From: Pelomonas sp. Root1217
Lineage (GTDB): Bacteria > Pseudomonadota > Gammaproteobacteria > Burkholderiales > Burkholderiaceae_C
DNA length: 64,000 nt
Direction of reading: 5' to 3'
Assembly: GCF_001425705.1 (NCBI RefSeq)
Contig: NZ_LMDC01000031.1
Location: 1-64,000 of the forward strand
Below are positions 35,159 to 44,901 of this stretch, one piece after another (position 1 is the first letter of the stretch; every line of letters begins with the position of its first letter). The position numbers and the translations under genes were made by a program. Under the pieces are notes generated by a model that did no database searches, was not told where the DNA came from, and saw nothing but the letters and a program-made list of their open reading frames with translations.

Positions 35159-35192
35159 GGGGATTCACCGCCTGACCTTCGGAAACACCAGC

Positions 35193-36446
35193 ATGTTTGA
35201 CCGCAACACCTCCACCCTCGCCTTGGTCGACCCCGAACTCTGGACCGCCGTCCAGAACGAGAACCGCCGCCAGGAAGACCACATCGAGCTGATCGCCAGC
35301 GAGAACTACACCTCGCCGGCCGTCATGCAGGCCCAGGGGAGCCAGCTGACCAACAAATACGCCGAGGGCTACCCCGGCAAGCGCTACTACGGTGGCTGCG
35401 AGTATGTCGACGTCGTCGAGCAACTCGCCATCGATCGCCTGAAGCAGCTCTTCGGCGCCGAATTCGCCAACGTGCAGCCCAACTCCGGCTCGCAGGCCAA
35501 CCAAGGCGCCTTCTTCGCGCTGCTGCAGCCTGGCGACACCATCATGGGCATGAGCCTGGCCGAAGGCGGCCACCTGACCCACGGCATGGCGCTGAACATG
35601 AGCGGCAAGTGGTTCAACGTCATCAGCTACGGCCTGGACGCGAACGAAGCCATCGACTACGACGCCATGGAAGCCCTGGCCCGTGAGAAGAAGCCCAAGC
35701 TCATCATCGCTGGCGCCTCGGCCTACTCGCTGCGCATCGACTTCGAGCGCTTCGGCAAGATCGCCAAGGAGATCGGTGCCTACTTCATGGTCGACATGGC
35801 GCACTACGCCGGCCTGATCGCCGCGGGCGTCTATCCCAATCCCCTGCCCCATGCCGACGTGGTCACGTCCACCACGCACAAGAGCCTGCGCGGCCCGCGC
35901 GGCGGCATCATCCTGACGAACGACGAGGCGATCGCCAAGAAGATCAACTCGGCCATCTTCCCCGGCATCCAGGGCGGCCCGCTGATGCACGTCATCGCCG
36001 GCAAGGCCGTGGCCTTCAAGGAAGCGCTGACGCCCGAGTTCAAGGCCTACCAGGAGCAGGTCGTCAAGAACGCCAAGGTGCTCGCCGACACGCTGATCGA
36101 GCGCGGCCTGCGCATCGTTTCCGGCGGCACCGAGAGCCACGTCATGCTGGTGGACCTGCGCCCCAAGAACCTGACCGGCAAGGAAGCCGAGGCCATCCTG
36201 GGCGCCGCCCACATGACCTGCAACAAGAACGGCATCCCGAACGATCCGCAGAAGCCCATGATCACCAGCGGCATCCGCCTGGGTACGCCGGCCATGACGA
36301 CGCGCGGCTTCAAGGAGGAACAGGTGCGCGCCACCGCCCACCTGATCGCCGACGTGCTGGACAAGCCGCATGACGAGGCCAACCTGGCCGCCGTGCGGGA
36401 GAAGGTCGCCGCGCTGACTTCGGCCTTCCCCGTCTACCGCGGCTGA
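35193..36446 (+). CDS. glyA: Serine hydroxymethyltransferase
   Basis: PLP enzyme converting serine and tetrahydrofolate to glycine and 5,10-methylene-tetrahydrofolate, the main source of one-carbon units. The 417-residue protein is full length. The PLP lysine is about K230 in [45 protein letters not shown] and [18 protein letters not shown] are family blocks. A ZTP riboswitch in the leader should raise expression during folate stress. nrdR follows after 11 nt, a conserved pairing in betaproteobacteria. Confidence 0.96.
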   Translation: MFDRNTSTLALVDPELWTAVQNENRRQEDHIELIASENYTSPAVMQAQGSQLTNKYAEGYPGKRYYGGCEYVDVVEQLAIDRLKQLFGAEFANVQPNSGSQANQGAFFALLQPGDTIMGMSLAEGGHLTHGMALNMSGKWFNVISYGLDANEAIDYDAMEALAREKKPKLIIAGASAYSLRIDFERFGKIAKEIGAYFMVDMAHYAGLIAAGVYPNPLPHADVVTSTTHKSLRGPRGGIILTNDEAIAKKINSAIFPGIQGGPLMHVIAGKAVAFKEALTPEFKAYQEQVVKNAKVLADTLIERGLRIVSGGTESHVMLVDLRPKNLTGKEAEAILGAAHMTCNKNGIPNDPQKPMITSGIRLGTPAMTTRGFKEEQVRATAHLIADVLDKPHDEANLAAVREKVAALTSAFPVYRG

Positions 36447-36457
36447 ACCAGACCCCG

Positions 36458-36901
36458 ATGCGCTGCCCGTTCTGCTCTCACACCGAAACCCAGGTCGCCG
36501 AGACCCGGGAGTCGGATGAGGGCGACGTCGTCCGGCGCCGGCGCCGCTGCCTGTCCTGCGACAAACGCTTCACGACCTATGAGCGGGCTGACATCGCCAT
36601 GCCCTCGGTCGTCAAGAAGGACGGGCGGCGCGCCGATTTCGACGCCGCCAAGCTGCGTGCCTCCATGCAGTTGGCCCTGCGCAAGCGGCCGGTCAGCGTC
36701 GAGCAGATCGACGCGGCCATCAACCGCATCGAGGAAAAGCTGCTCGCCAGCGGCGCCCGCGAACTCGCGTCCACGCGGCTGGGCGAGTTGGTCATGCGCG
36801 AGCTCAAGCGCATCGACAAGGTCGCCTACGTGCGCTTTGCGTCGGTGTACCGCAGCTTCGAGGACGTCGACGAGTTCCGGCAGCTGATCCGCGAGATCTG
36901 A
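36458..36901 (+). CDS. nrdR: Transcriptional repressor NrdR
   Basis: Represses ribonucleotide reductase genes in response to dATP/ATP. The 147-residue protein has a zinc ribbon (C3, C6, C31, C34: MRCPFCSH and [10 protein letters not shown]) and an ATP-cone domain (about 49-139, [16 protein letters not shown]). It is probably co-transcribed with glyA, linking one-carbon and deoxynucleotide supply. The 156 nt after it contain a short C-run/G-run hairpin and no gene. Confidence 0.96.
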   Translation: MRCPFCSHTETQVAETRESDEGDVVRRRRRCLSCDKRFTTYERADIAMPSVVKKDGRRADFDAAKLRASMQLALRKRPVSVEQIDAAINRIEEKLLASGARELASTRLGELVMRELKRIDKVAYVRFASVYRSFEDVDEFRQLIREI

Positions 36902-37057
36902 TACCGGGTTGACCCTACCCCCCGTCAGGGGGAGATAAGGGGGAGATGAGGGGATGCGGCACCTGCCATCCCTCTTCGTTCCGCCTTTGGGGTGAAAGAC
37001 GCGGTGAGCCCCGCTTCCTAGAGTTCGTTCCATCAGCAACGAACCGAGGGAAGCACC

Positions 37058-37606
37058 ATGAACCGCACCGCCAGCACCCGTCGCAGCAACCGTGGTTTCA
37101 CGTTGGTGGAACTCTGCGCCAGCGTCGGCATCTGCGCCGCGCTGCTCGGCCAGGCCGTGCCGGCCATGGGCACGCTGCGCCAGCAACAACAACTGCGCAC
37201 CAGCGCGGACGCCCTGGCCAGCGACCTGCGTCTCGCACGCAGCGAGGCCGCCCGCTTGAGCGATTCGGTCTTCTTCCGCATCAGCGGCAAGGGCGCCAAC
37301 GCCTGCTACGTGATGTACATCGGCACCAAGGACGACTGCGACTGCGCCGGCGGCAAGGCCGTCTGCAAGAAGCCGAGCAGCCAGGTCATCAAGACCGAAT
37401 GGCTGCCGACGACCCAGCCCGTGCGCCTGAGCAGCAATGCCGAGACGCTGCAATTCCAGCATCGCCAGGGTCTCGTCACGCAGACTGGCAGCATCGACCT
37501 CAGCCTGAACGGCGGCACGACCATCCGCCAGGTCATAGCTATCACCGGCCGTGCGCGCAGTTGCTACGTCGGCACCAAAATCAGCGGCATGGCCAAGTGC
37601 GCCTGA
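37058..37606 (+). CDS. fimT: Type IV pilus minor pilin, FimT/GspH family
   Basis: A 182-residue prepilin. The leader ends at G13, with RG|FTLVE and Glu at +5 (E18), the site for PilD cleavage and methylation. A hydrophobic N-terminal helix and the DLRLARSEAARLSDSVFF block of the GspH/FimT family follow. Four cysteines cluster at CDCAGGKAVC and CY...C near the end. FimT-type proteins are minor pilins that in several bacteria bind DNA during natural transformation. It starts the minor-pilin series but is separated by 110 nt from the next gene. Confidence 0.85.
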   Translation: MNRTASTRRSNRGFTLVELCASVGICAALLGQAVPAMGTLRQQQQLRTSADALASDLRLARSEAARLSDSVFFRISGKGANACYVMYIGTKDDCDCAGGKAVCKKPSSQVIKTEWLPTTQPVRLSSNAETLQFQHRQGLVTQTGSIDLSLNGGTTIRQVIAITGRARSCYVGTKISGMAKCA

Positions 37607-37716
37607 CCGCCTCATAGAGCCCCTCATTCATGGTGGATGCCGACCAGCGGCGCAACTCAGCGGACGAGCGGCTGGAGTGTTACTGATCGTTGTGACGTAC
37701 TGCCGAAAATTCGGGC

Positions 37717-38187
37717 ATGCGCAAATGCCTCCGCCCGGGCCGCCAAGGCTTCTCCCTGATAGAGCTCATGGTTGCGCTGACCATCGCCGGCATCCTGGCC
37801 GCGATCGCCTACCCCGCCTACACCTCGCACCTCCTGCGTGGTCGTCGCGCTGATGCCATCTCCGCGCTCACCGCCATCATGCAGGCGCAGGAACGTTTCC
37901 GCGGCAATCAAAACAAGTACGCGTCTTCAGCGACCACCCTGGTGCCGGAAATCGCGCAGATCGCACCGCTATATGACATCAGGATCTCCGCCGGCAGCAA
38001 TGGCGACTTCGATATTGGCTATATCGTCACCGCCACGCCGGTTGCGGGAAGCAAGCAGGCCGCCGACGTGACGTGCAAGGCCTTGGTGGTGGAACTGAGA
38101 GGCGCAACGCCGTTTTATTCCGCGACCGGCGACCCTAGCAACAGTGGGACGGACAGCGATACGTCCGCCCAATGCTGGCCTCGATAG
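37717..38187 (+). CDS. pilE: PilE-like type IV pilin
   Basis: A 156-residue prepilin of the PilE class. Cleavage at G11 (RQG|FSLIE, E16), then LMVALTIAGILAAIAYPAYTSHLLRGRRADAI, the typical ComP/PilE helix. A C-terminal disulfide loop can form between C in DVTCKALV and SAQCWPR. In other proteobacteria a pilE-type gene ends the minor-pilin operon as a core subunit; here it is second. The major pilin could be elsewhere. The next gene begins 2 nt after its stop. Confidence 0.85.
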   Translation: MRKCLRPGRQGFSLIELMVALTIAGILAAIAYPAYTSHLLRGRRADAISALTAIMQAQERFRGNQNKYASSATTLVPEIAQIAPLYDIRISAGSNGDFDIGYIVTATPVAGSKQAADVTCKALVVELRGATPFYSATGDPSNSGTDSDTSAQCWPR

Positions 38188-38189
38188 TC

Positions 38190-38828
38190 ATGAAAAAACA
38201 CGTTCATGCCCTGAAGGCTCGATTAGCCGGCTTGACGCTGATCGAAGTATTGGTCGGCGTCGCCGTGCTGGGTGTGATCTTGGCGGTGGCTGCGCCTTCA
38301 ATGGCAGATCTGCTCGAGAAACGCCGCGTGATTGCCGCGGCCGAGGAAGTGGCAGGCATCTTGAATTACGCCAAGGCGGAAACGAATGCGACCAATTCGT
38401 GGCTCATCGTGAAATTTGGCCCTCCTGCTTCCAGCATGAGCTGTGCCCTGGTCGCAACCACAGGCCCCGCAAACAATTGCCGCTGCTGGAAACCAGTCAA
38501 CGAAGTGTGCCCGGGCGCTCAGAAGCCCTTGCGCCTGTTTCAGTTGCCCTTGACTCATGTGAAATTTGAGGCGAGCGCCAAAAGTTGGGGCGGACCAGGG
38601 GCACCAAGCAATGCCATCCGCTTCGCGCGAGATCAGATGACCATTGCCGCGGAGAAGTTCAGTGTGGAAGTGGTCGGTACGGGAAAGGGCTACACGCTGC
38701 GCGTCGAAGTGAATGACGCAGGTCGTGTCAAGGTTTGTGCGCCGGCTGTCCCAAAGCAAGGGGCAACGAAGTTTAGCAAGATGAGTGGGTACGGAGAATG
38801 CAGCCCAATACCAGCACCCGCACCCTGA
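38190..38828 (+). CDS. Minor pilin, FimU/GspH family
   Basis: A 212-residue prepilin cut at G14 (RLAG|LTLIE, E19), followed by a hydrophobic helix and the AAAEEVAGILNYAKAETNATN block of GspH/FimU proteins. A CRCWKPVNEVC segment offers disulfides. The ATG at 38190, right after the pilE stop, is preferred to one at 38172 inside pilE. FimU-type subunits belong to the priming complex at the pilus tip. It overlaps pilW by 31 nt. Confidence 0.8.
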   Translation: MKKHVHALKARLAGLTLIEVLVGVAVLGVILAVAAPSMADLLEKRRVIAAAEEVAGILNYAKAETNATNSWLIVKFGPPASSMSCALVATTGPANNCRCWKPVNEVCPGAQKPLRLFQLPLTHVKFEASAKSWGGPGAPSNAIRFARDQMTIAAEKFSVEVVGTGKGYTLRVEVNDAGRVKVCAPAVPKQGATKFSKMSGYGECSPIPAPAP

Positions 38829-39544
38829 GTGCGACGCCCGGCAAGGCTCAACGAGGTATTGGCCTGGTTGAGTTGATGGTTGGCATCACGGTCGGTCTGA
38901 TCGTCACTGCCGGCGCGGCCATGGTCGCAACCCGGCAGATCAATGAGCACCGGCGCCTGATGCTGGAGGTCCAGATGCAGCAGGATCTGCGCATCGCCGC
39001 GGATCTGCTGCAGCAGGACCTGCGTCGGGCCGGTTATCGCGGCCTGCCGGCCAACAGTGTCTGGGAACCCGAGCGCGACGCGGGCGCCACCCCCGCCAAG
39101 GAGGCATCGTCCAGCCCTTATGCAGCGGCCTCCGCAAGCGCAGGGGGTGAGCAACTTCTCTATCAATACGCGAGAAACGACGCCAGCGGTGCGCTCAACA
39201 CGAGCAACGTGCTGAAGAGCAACGAGCATTTTGGTGTGCGATGGAAGAAGAGCAACAAGTCGCTTGAAATCCAGCTCGGCCAGGACAACTGGCAGCCCAT
39301 CACGGACCCGGATGCAGTGCAGATCGAAAATTTCGTCGCGAACGTGGTGACGCAGCAGGTGTCGCTCGCCGACCTCTGCGATCCCACCTCGGCCTGTGTG
39401 GCAGCGGGAACCTGCCCCATGCAGGGCGTGAGGCGCGTCGATTTCACGATCAAGGCGGTTTCCAAGTCCGACCCCACCGTCAAGCGAACCTTACAGGTCA
39501 GCGAGAAGCTGCGTTCCGATGAAATCAGCGGGGCCTGCCAATGA
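38798..39544 (+). CDS. pilW: Type IV pilus assembly protein PilW
   Basis: A 248-residue minor pilin of the PilW/GspJ group. Prepilin site RG|IGLVE with E25, helix through residue 45, then MQQDLRIAADLLQQDLRRAGYRG, the hallmark of PilW. Cysteines near the C-terminus (DLCDPTSACVAAGTCPM) probably form a disulfide-bonded loop. GGAGA precedes the ATG, which lies inside the previous gene. The ATGA end overlaps pilX. Confidence 0.87.
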   Translation: MQPNTSTRTLSATPGKAQRGIGLVELMVGITVGLIVTAGAAMVATRQINEHRRLMLEVQMQQDLRIAADLLQQDLRRAGYRGLPANSVWEPERDAGATPAKEASSSPYAAASASAGGEQLLYQYARNDASGALNTSNVLKSNEHFGVRWKKSNKSLEIQLGQDNWQPITDPDAVQIENFVANVVTQQVSLADLCDPTSACVAAGTCPMQGVRRVDFTIKAVSKSDPTVKRTLQVSEKLRSDEISGACQ

Positions 39545-40863
39545 AGCGCTCTTTCATGTCCCGAGAGCAGCGCCAGCGAGGCGCAGCCACACTGGTCGTG
39601 GTCATGGTGCTATTCCTTGTCATGGCTTTGCTGGCTGCCTATGCCAACCGCAGCCTGATGTTCGAACAGCGCATTTCTGGCAGCTATTACCGCGCCAGCA
39701 TGGCCCAGGAACTGGCGGAAGGTGGCGTGGAATGGACGCTGGCCATGTTGAATGGCGCCGCGCTTGACGACGATTGCAAGCCGGTCGCCACGGGCGGCAC
39801 GCGCTTCGTCGACAAATACCTCAACGTTTCGGCCGCGGACCGCGCCACGACAAGCAAGGTCACAACTGCCCTTCCCGGCCTCGCTGTCGATTGCTCGGCC
39901 ACCGGTGCTGGCCTGGTTTGCCGCTGCCCCGCGGCCAATGCGCGAACCACCCAACCCGGCACGGCCGTCAATGGTGAGCTGGTCCCGAGTTTTGGTCTCG
40001 CCCTGGGCACCAACACGCATTACGGCAGTTTCCAGGTGATCGGCTACGGCTGCACGGACAGCAGCGTCGACAACTGCGTGTTCGGTGACCAGGAAGCGCG
40101 CAGCCAGAAGGCCGCGGCCATGTCGTTGCAGAAGGTCTCGATCGGCTTTGTCGGCGCCGTCCCGTCGTCGCCAGCTGCGCCGTTGACGGTCAAGGGCGTG
40201 CTGACCACCTTGGGCGCCGGCGGCCTGGGCCTGCACAACACCGACCCGCGCTCCGCCGGCCTGTTGGTCGTGTCCGGCGGCGGTGCGCCGGCACTGAATG
40301 AGGACCGCTTGGACAGCGTGCCCGGCACGCCATCCAGTCAAGCGCGGGTTTTCGATGACGTCTATCTCCACAGCCTCGGGAACAACACGCAGGACAACAC
40401 CAAGTTCTTCCGCAACTTCATGGGCATGGCGCCCAGCCGCTACCGGAACCACCCGGCGGCTTACGAGGTCGCCTGCGCTGGCGGCAGCTGCGGGACGCAG
40501 CTTCTGGCTGCCTACGACGCCGGCCAGCGCATCCTGATCGTGCGCGGAGCGATGGCGGTCGATTCGAATGTCACCCTGGGCACGGTGGCTGCACCGGTGC
40601 TGATCGTCGTGGAGGGCGACGTGGACATTGCCGGGCCCATGCAGTTGAACGGCATGCTGGTGGTTCTTGGCGACCTGCGCTGGGCCAACGGTGGCGGCGG
40701 CGGGGTGTCGCAGGTCACCGGCATGGTGGTCGTGCAAGGCGACATGGTTGCCGACGGACGCATGGACATCGTCTACCGACAGTCCGTTGCAAGCGAACTG
40801 CGCAACCGCGTCGGCAGCTACGCGCGCGTGTCGGGCGGCTGGATCGACGAGGACACGAAATGA
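39541..40863 (+). CDS. pilX: Type IV pilus assembly protein PilX
   Basis: A 440-residue PilX/GspK-like minor pilin. RG|AATLVVVMVLFLVMALL starts the helix and, as usual for PilX/GspK, no Glu is present at +5. The YYRASMAQELAEGGVEWTLAML block is PilX-specific. It is longer than typical PilX (about 200 residues), with a C-terminal beta-rich part (about 300-430) containing LIVVEGDVDIAGPMQLNGML and MVVVQGDMVADGRMD, which read like short beta-helix repeats. It could replace some functions of the absent PilY1; that is speculation. Confidence 0.82.
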   Translation: MKRSFMSREQRQRGAATLVVVMVLFLVMALLAAYANRSLMFEQRISGSYYRASMAQELAEGGVEWTLAMLNGAALDDDCKPVATGGTRFVDKYLNVSAADRATTSKVTTALPGLAVDCSATGAGLVCRCPAANARTTQPGTAVNGELVPSFGLALGTNTHYGSFQVIGYGCTDSSVDNCVFGDQEARSQKAAAMSLQKVSIGFVGAVPSSPAAPLTVKGVLTTLGAGGLGLHNTDPRSAGLLVVSGGGAPALNEDRLDSVPGTPSSQARVFDDVYLHSLGNNTQDNTKFFRNFMGMAPSRYRNHPAAYEVACAGGSCGTQLLAAYDAGQRILIVRGAMAVDSNVTLGTVAAPVLIVVEGDVDIAGPMQLNGMLVVLGDLRWANGGGGGVSQVTGMVVVQGDMVADGRMDIVYRQSVASELRNRVGSYARVSGGWIDEDTK

Positions 40864-42188
40864 TCGAGTCCACCATGGCCATGCCCCTTGCTTCCCGACT
40901 TGCCCGCCGCGCCTCGCGGCGCCAGCGCGGCGTCACGCTGATCGAAGCCCTGGTGGCGCTGCTGGTGATGTCCTTCGGCATGCTCGCCCTCGTGGGCCTG
41001 ATGAGCAACCTGCGCCGCGGCGCGGACTTGGCCAAGCAGCGCAGCGAAGCCATGCGCATTGCCCGAGCAGAATTGGCCAACTTGAGGGATTTCTCGGTGC
41101 TGACCAGCGCAGGAGCGCCGGCGGGTGCCAAGGCCTATGCAGGTATCACCAATCAGGCTGCGGCGACGCCGGTGACGCCGGTCGATGCCAACACCACCTA
41201 TAACGTGCAACGCTTCGTCAGTGCAGTGCCAGGCGGGCCAGCCGTTCAGGTCCGTGTCAGCGTGACCTGGAACGACCGTGCCGGAGACCCACAGTTCATC
41301 AATCTGGACACGGTCATCGCTGGCGTCGATCCGCTGTTCAGCGCCGCGCTCGGCTTCGCGCCCCCGGCGGGACCCATCACCCAGCCTTCGGCCCGCAGTC
41401 CGCTCATCCCGGCGGGGGCCAAGCAGCTGGACGGCAAGATCAGCGCCTTCTATCCAGACCGCTCCAGCAATGTGATCTGGGTCTTCAACAACATCACCGG
41501 CGTCATCACGGGCGTCTGCATCAATGCGGCCGGCACCCTTCAGTCGGCCCTCACCGCTGCCGATGTCGAGGCTTGCAAGAACGGCACCCGGGCTGGCTAT
41601 CTCTTGAGTGGCGTCATTCGCTTCTCCAACACCAACCCGCCCAACCCGACGGCGCCCGGTGGCACGGCCATTCCTCTGGGTCTGGGCATCGTCGACGGAA
41701 GCTACGCTCTACCCCGCCTGAATGCGCAAGGCGCGCCGGTGATGAATGGCGGCAGCATGGTGCTGGACACTTTCACCGCGACGGCGCCGACCTTCGACTG
41801 TTTCGAGGATTCGCCCAGCGCATCACCGAGCGCCCAGCCTTTTGTCACCTACAACTGCATCGTCTACCCCGATACCACGACAAAGATCTGGTCAGGCAAG
41901 CTGGAGCTGACGCGTATCAGCCTAGGCACAACCGCTGCTGAATACCGCGTCTGCCGCTATAGCGCCGACTACAACGGCAATGGCAGCATCTATACGTCTG
42001 ATTGGAAAGCGCTGGAGAACGAAGAGCATCCGGCGGTCTATGGCCGAGTCACCGGCTCTTTGGTGCGCCAGAACTTCCTGGTCGTCCGCGGCGATCTCGA
42101 CTGCCCGACAGCGCCAGCGGTAGACCCGAACAACAGCGTGTTCGCCGATTACTCGACCGTTCAGTCGCAGCCGACGCCCGGCCCGTAG
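40860..42188 (+). CDS. pilV: Type IV pilus modification protein PilV
   Basis: A 442-residue minor pilin of the PilV/GspI family. Prepilin site QRG|VTLIE with E29, then ALVALLVMSFGMLALVGL, a strong PilV signature. The C-terminal region is long (typical PilV is 150-200 residues), with many Thr/Pro/Asn stretches and paired cysteines, probably an exposed adhesive or structural domain. It overlaps pilX by 4 nt and ends the minor-pilin operon; ribD follows after 44 nt. Confidence 0.83.
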   Translation: MIESTMAMPLASRLARRASRRQRGVTLIEALVALLVMSFGMLALVGLMSNLRRGADLAKQRSEAMRIARAELANLRDFSVLTSAGAPAGAKAYAGITNQAAATPVTPVDANTTYNVQRFVSAVPGGPAVQVRVSVTWNDRAGDPQFINLDTVIAGVDPLFSAALGFAPPAGPITQPSARSPLIPAGAKQLDGKISAFYPDRSSNVIWVFNNITGVITGVCINAAGTLQSALTAADVEACKNGTRAGYLLSGVIRFSNTNPPNPTAPGGTAIPLGLGIVDGSYALPRLNAQGAPVMNGGSMVLDTFTATAPTFDCFEDSPSASPSAQPFVTYNCIVYPDTTTKIWSGKLELTRISLGTTAAEYRVCRYSADYNGNGSIYTSDWKALENEEHPAVYGRVTGSLVRQNFLVVRGDLDCPTAPAVDPNNSVFADYSTVQSQPTPGP

Positions 42189-42232
42189 TGCTGGCCGCAG
42201 CGGGAGGCGTTGGCCAGACCTAGACTTCCCGC

Positions 42233-43264
42233 ATGAATTCGCCCGCAATGACGGCGGCGCTGCTGCGAGCGCTTTCCCTGGCCGAGCAGGCCATCGGCTT
42301 GACCGACCCCAACCCCCGCGTCGGCTGCGTCATCCTGGCTGCCGACGGCCGGGAACTCGGCGCGGGCCACACCCAGCCGGCTGGACAGGCCCATGCCGAA
42401 GTGATGGCGCTGCGCGATGCGGCCGCGCGTGGCCACGACGTGCGCGGCGCGACCGCCGTCGTCACCCTCGAGCCCTGCTCGCACCATGGCCGCACGCCGC
42501 CCTGCTGCGATGCGTTGATTGCCGCCGGCATCGCGCGCGTCGTGGCTGCCGTCAAGGACCCCAACCCACAAGTCGCCGGCCAGGGCCTTGCGCGCCTGAA
42601 GGCTGCCGGCCTGCTAGTTGAACTGGCGGACGCGGCCGTCGCCGAGGCGGCCAGCGAACTCAATATCGGCTTCTTCTCGCGCATGCAGCGCGGCCGGCCC
42701 TTCGTACGCCTGAAGTCGGCCGTCTCGCTCGACGGTCGCACCGCCCTGCCCGATGGCCGCAGCCAATGGATCACCGGCGAGGCCGCCCGCACCGACGGCC
42801 ATGCCTGGCGCAAGCGCGCCGGCGCCGTGCTGACCGGCATTGGCACCGTGCTGGCCGACGACCCCCGCCTCGACGTCCGCCTGGTGCCGACAGCTCGTCA
42901 GCCGCTGCGCATCGTGCTGGACCCGCAAGGCCGCATGCCGGGCAGCGCCCGCATCCTGCAGCCCCCCGGTGAAGCCCGCGTCATCGGTCCCGGGCGAGCC
43001 GATCTGGCCGTTCTCCTGACCGAACTCGGCGCCCAAGGCATCAATGAGCTGCACGTCGAAGCCGGGCCGACGCTTTCCGGGGCTTTCCTCGATGCCGGCC
43101 TGGTCGACGAGCTGCTGATCTACCAGGCGCCCGTGCTGATTGGCGACGGCCGCCCGCTCGCGGCACTGAGCCCGCTGGCAGAACTCGGCGACGCGCGTCG
43201 CTGGCGCCTCGTCGAAGCCACACCCGTCGGCCCGGATCTGCGCCTGCGGCTGCGCCCCAGGTAA
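42233..43264 (+). CDS. ribD: Bifunctional riboflavin deaminase/reductase
   Basis: Carries out the second and third steps of riboflavin synthesis (pyrimidine deamination, then NADPH reduction of the ribosyl side chain). The 343-residue protein has the deaminase domain at about 1-145, with zinc motif HAEVMAL and PCSHHGRTPPC, and the reductase domain at about 150-343 (RPFVRLKSAVSLDGRTALPDG, INELHVEAGPTLSGAFL). It is first in a ribD-ribBX-ribH-nusB series. Confidence 0.94.
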   Translation: MNSPAMTAALLRALSLAEQAIGLTDPNPRVGCVILAADGRELGAGHTQPAGQAHAEVMALRDAAARGHDVRGATAVVTLEPCSHHGRTPPCCDALIAAGIARVVAAVKDPNPQVAGQGLARLKAAGLLVELADAAVAEAASELNIGFFSRMQRGRPFVRLKSAVSLDGRTALPDGRSQWITGEAARTDGHAWRKRAGAVLTGIGTVLADDPRLDVRLVPTARQPLRIVLDPQGRMPGSARILQPPGEARVIGPGRADLAVLLTELGAQGINELHVEAGPTLSGAFLDAGLVDELLIYQAPVLIGDGRPLAALSPLAELGDARRWRLVEATPVGPDLRLRLRPR

Positions 43265-43313
43265 CGCCCCACGCGGCACCAGCCGCCAGGGTCGCCACCT
43301 ACAATCGCCGGCT

Positions 43314-44411
43314 ATGCCCATCTCCCCCATTCCCGAGCTGGTGGCCGAGCTGGCTGCTGGCCGCATGGTCATCCTCGTCGACGAGGAAGACCGCGAGAAC
43401 GAAGGCGATCTCGTACTGGCGGCCGACCTGGTCACGCCCGAGGCGATCAACTTCATGGCTCGCTTCGGCCGCGGGCTGATCTGCCTGACCCTGCCCCGCG
43501 AGCATTGCGAGCGCCTGCAGCTGCCGCCGATGACGCGGCGCAACGGCACCCAGCACGGCACCGCCTTCACGGTGTCCATCGAAGCTGCGACCGGTGTCAC
43601 GACCGGCATCTCCGCCGCTGACCGTGCCCGCACCGTGCAGGCGGCTGTCGCGGCGAACGCCAAAGCCAGCGACCTCGTGCAACCCGGCCACGTCTTTCCG
43701 TTGCAGGCCCATGATGGTGGCGTGCTCATGCGCGCCGGCCATACCGAGGCTGGTTGCGACCTGGCACGCATGGCCGGCCTGTCGTCCACCTCCGTGATTT
43801 GCGAGATCATGAAGGACGACGGCACCATGGCCCGCCTGCCCGATCTCGAGATCTTTGCCGCCGAGCATGGCCTGAAGATCGGCACCATCGCCGACCTCAT
43901 CGAATACCGCAGCCGCCATGAAAGCCTGATCCAGCGTGTCACCGAGCGCCGCCTGAACACGGCGCAGGGCGAGTTCGACTGCCAGGTCTTCACCGACCGC
44001 ACGGGCGGCACCCACCTGGCGCTCAGCCACGGCCAGTGGACGCCCGACAGCGAGGTTCTGGTGCGCGTGCACGAACCGCTGTCGGTCATGGACCTGCTGG
44101 AAGCCGGCCCCTGCGGCCACTCCTGGGGCCTGCCGGCCGCGCTGGCCGCCGTCAAGGCCAGCCTGGGCGGCGTGGTCGTGCTGCTGAATTGCGGTGAGGA
44201 CGCCGCTGGCGTGCTGGCCCGCGTGCAGGCCTGCGAGCCGGCCCCCGCCACCAAGGGCGCGATGGACCTGCGCACCTATGGCGTCGGCGCCCAGATCCTG
44301 AAGGCCCTGGGTGTGCACCGCATGCGCCTGCTGGGCAGCCCGCGCCGCATGCCGAGCATGACCGGCTATGGTCTCGAAGTGACCGGCTTCACCGCTCCCC
44401 CCAACTGCTGA
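43314..44411 (+). CDS. ribBX: RibBX: DHBP synthase fused to an inactive GTP cyclohydrolase II-like domain
   Basis: The N-terminal 200 residues are an intact 3,4-dihydroxy-2-butanone-4-phosphate synthase ([20 protein letters not shown], the GHTEAG motif, metal-binding acidic loop), making the four-carbon unit of riboflavin. The C-terminal half (about 205-365) keeps the GCHII fold ([20 protein letters not shown]) but lacks the zinc-binding Cys motif: where family enzymes have ECLTGD...RCDCG, this has [18 protein letters not shown]. This is the RibBX variant common in proteobacteria. A separate ribA is therefore needed and is not in the window. Confidence 0.92.
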   Translation: MPISPIPELVAELAAGRMVILVDEEDRENEGDLVLAADLVTPEAINFMARFGRGLICLTLPREHCERLQLPPMTRRNGTQHGTAFTVSIEAATGVTTGISAADRARTVQAAVAANAKASDLVQPGHVFPLQAHDGGVLMRAGHTEAGCDLARMAGLSSTSVICEIMKDDGTMARLPDLEIFAAEHGLKIGTIADLIEYRSRHESLIQRVTERRLNTAQGEFDCQVFTDRTGGTHLALSHGQWTPDSEVLVRVHEPLSVMDLLEAGPCGHSWGLPAALAAVKASLGGVVVLLNCGEDAAGVLARVQACEPAPATKGAMDLRTYGVGAQILKALGVHRMRLLGSPRRMPSMTGYGLEVTGFTAPPNC

Positions 44412-44427
44412 ACCCCAAAGGCCCGCG

Positions 44428-44901
44428 ATGCAAGATTCCGAACAAGGCCTGCCCAGCTTCGAGGGCGCCCTCGATGGCAGCGAGCTGACCATCGCCATCG
44501 TCCAGGCGCGCTTCAACGACGCGATCACCTCGAGCCTGGCCAGCGCCTGCCTGGCCGAGCTGTCGGTGCTGGGTGTACCGACCGAGGCCATCCGACACGT
44601 CACCGTGCCCGGCGCGCTGGAAGTGCCGCTGGCGCTGCAGGCCCTGGCCGAAAGCAATGACTTCGACGCGCTGATCGCCCTGGGCTGCATCATCCGCGGC
44701 GAGACCTACCACTTCGAGCTGGTGGCCAACGAGAGCGGCGCGGCCGTGACCCGCGTCGGCCTGGACCATGGCATCCCGATCGCCAACGCCATCCTGACCG
44801 TCGAAAACGAAGCCCAGGCCTGGGCCCGCGCCGAACCCAAGGGCCGCGACGCTGCACGCGTTGCCGTCGAAATGGCCAATCTGCTGAAAGAGATCGAGTG
44901 A
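44428..44901 (+). CDS. ribH: 6,7-dimethyl-8-ribityllumazine synthase
   Basis: Condenses the RibD product with the RibB product to form lumazine. The 157-residue protein has [46 protein letters not shown] (catalytic His in the RGETYHF segment) and [10 protein letters not shown]. It overlaps nusB by 4 nt (GTGA). Riboflavin synthase (ribE/ribC), the next enzyme, is missing from this cluster. Confidence 0.95.
   Translation: MQDSEQGLPSFEGALDGSELTIAIVQARFNDAITSSLASACLAELSVLGVPTEAIRHVTVPGALEVPLALQALAESNDFDALIALGCIIRGETYHFELVANESGAAVTRVGLDHGIPIANAILTVENEAQAWARAEPKGRDAARVAVEMANLLKEIE

Noticed and set aside
36902-37057. C-run/G-run hairpin after nrdR as a terminator
   Set aside because: The stem CCCCC/GGGGG with a GTCA-type loop is followed by purine-rich sequence, not T residues, so no intrinsic terminator can be claimed.
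43283-43305. TACAAT as a promoter -10 just before ribBX
   Set aside because: No acceptable -35 hexamer lies 16-18 bp upstream, and ribBX is only 49 nt after ribD in an evident operon.
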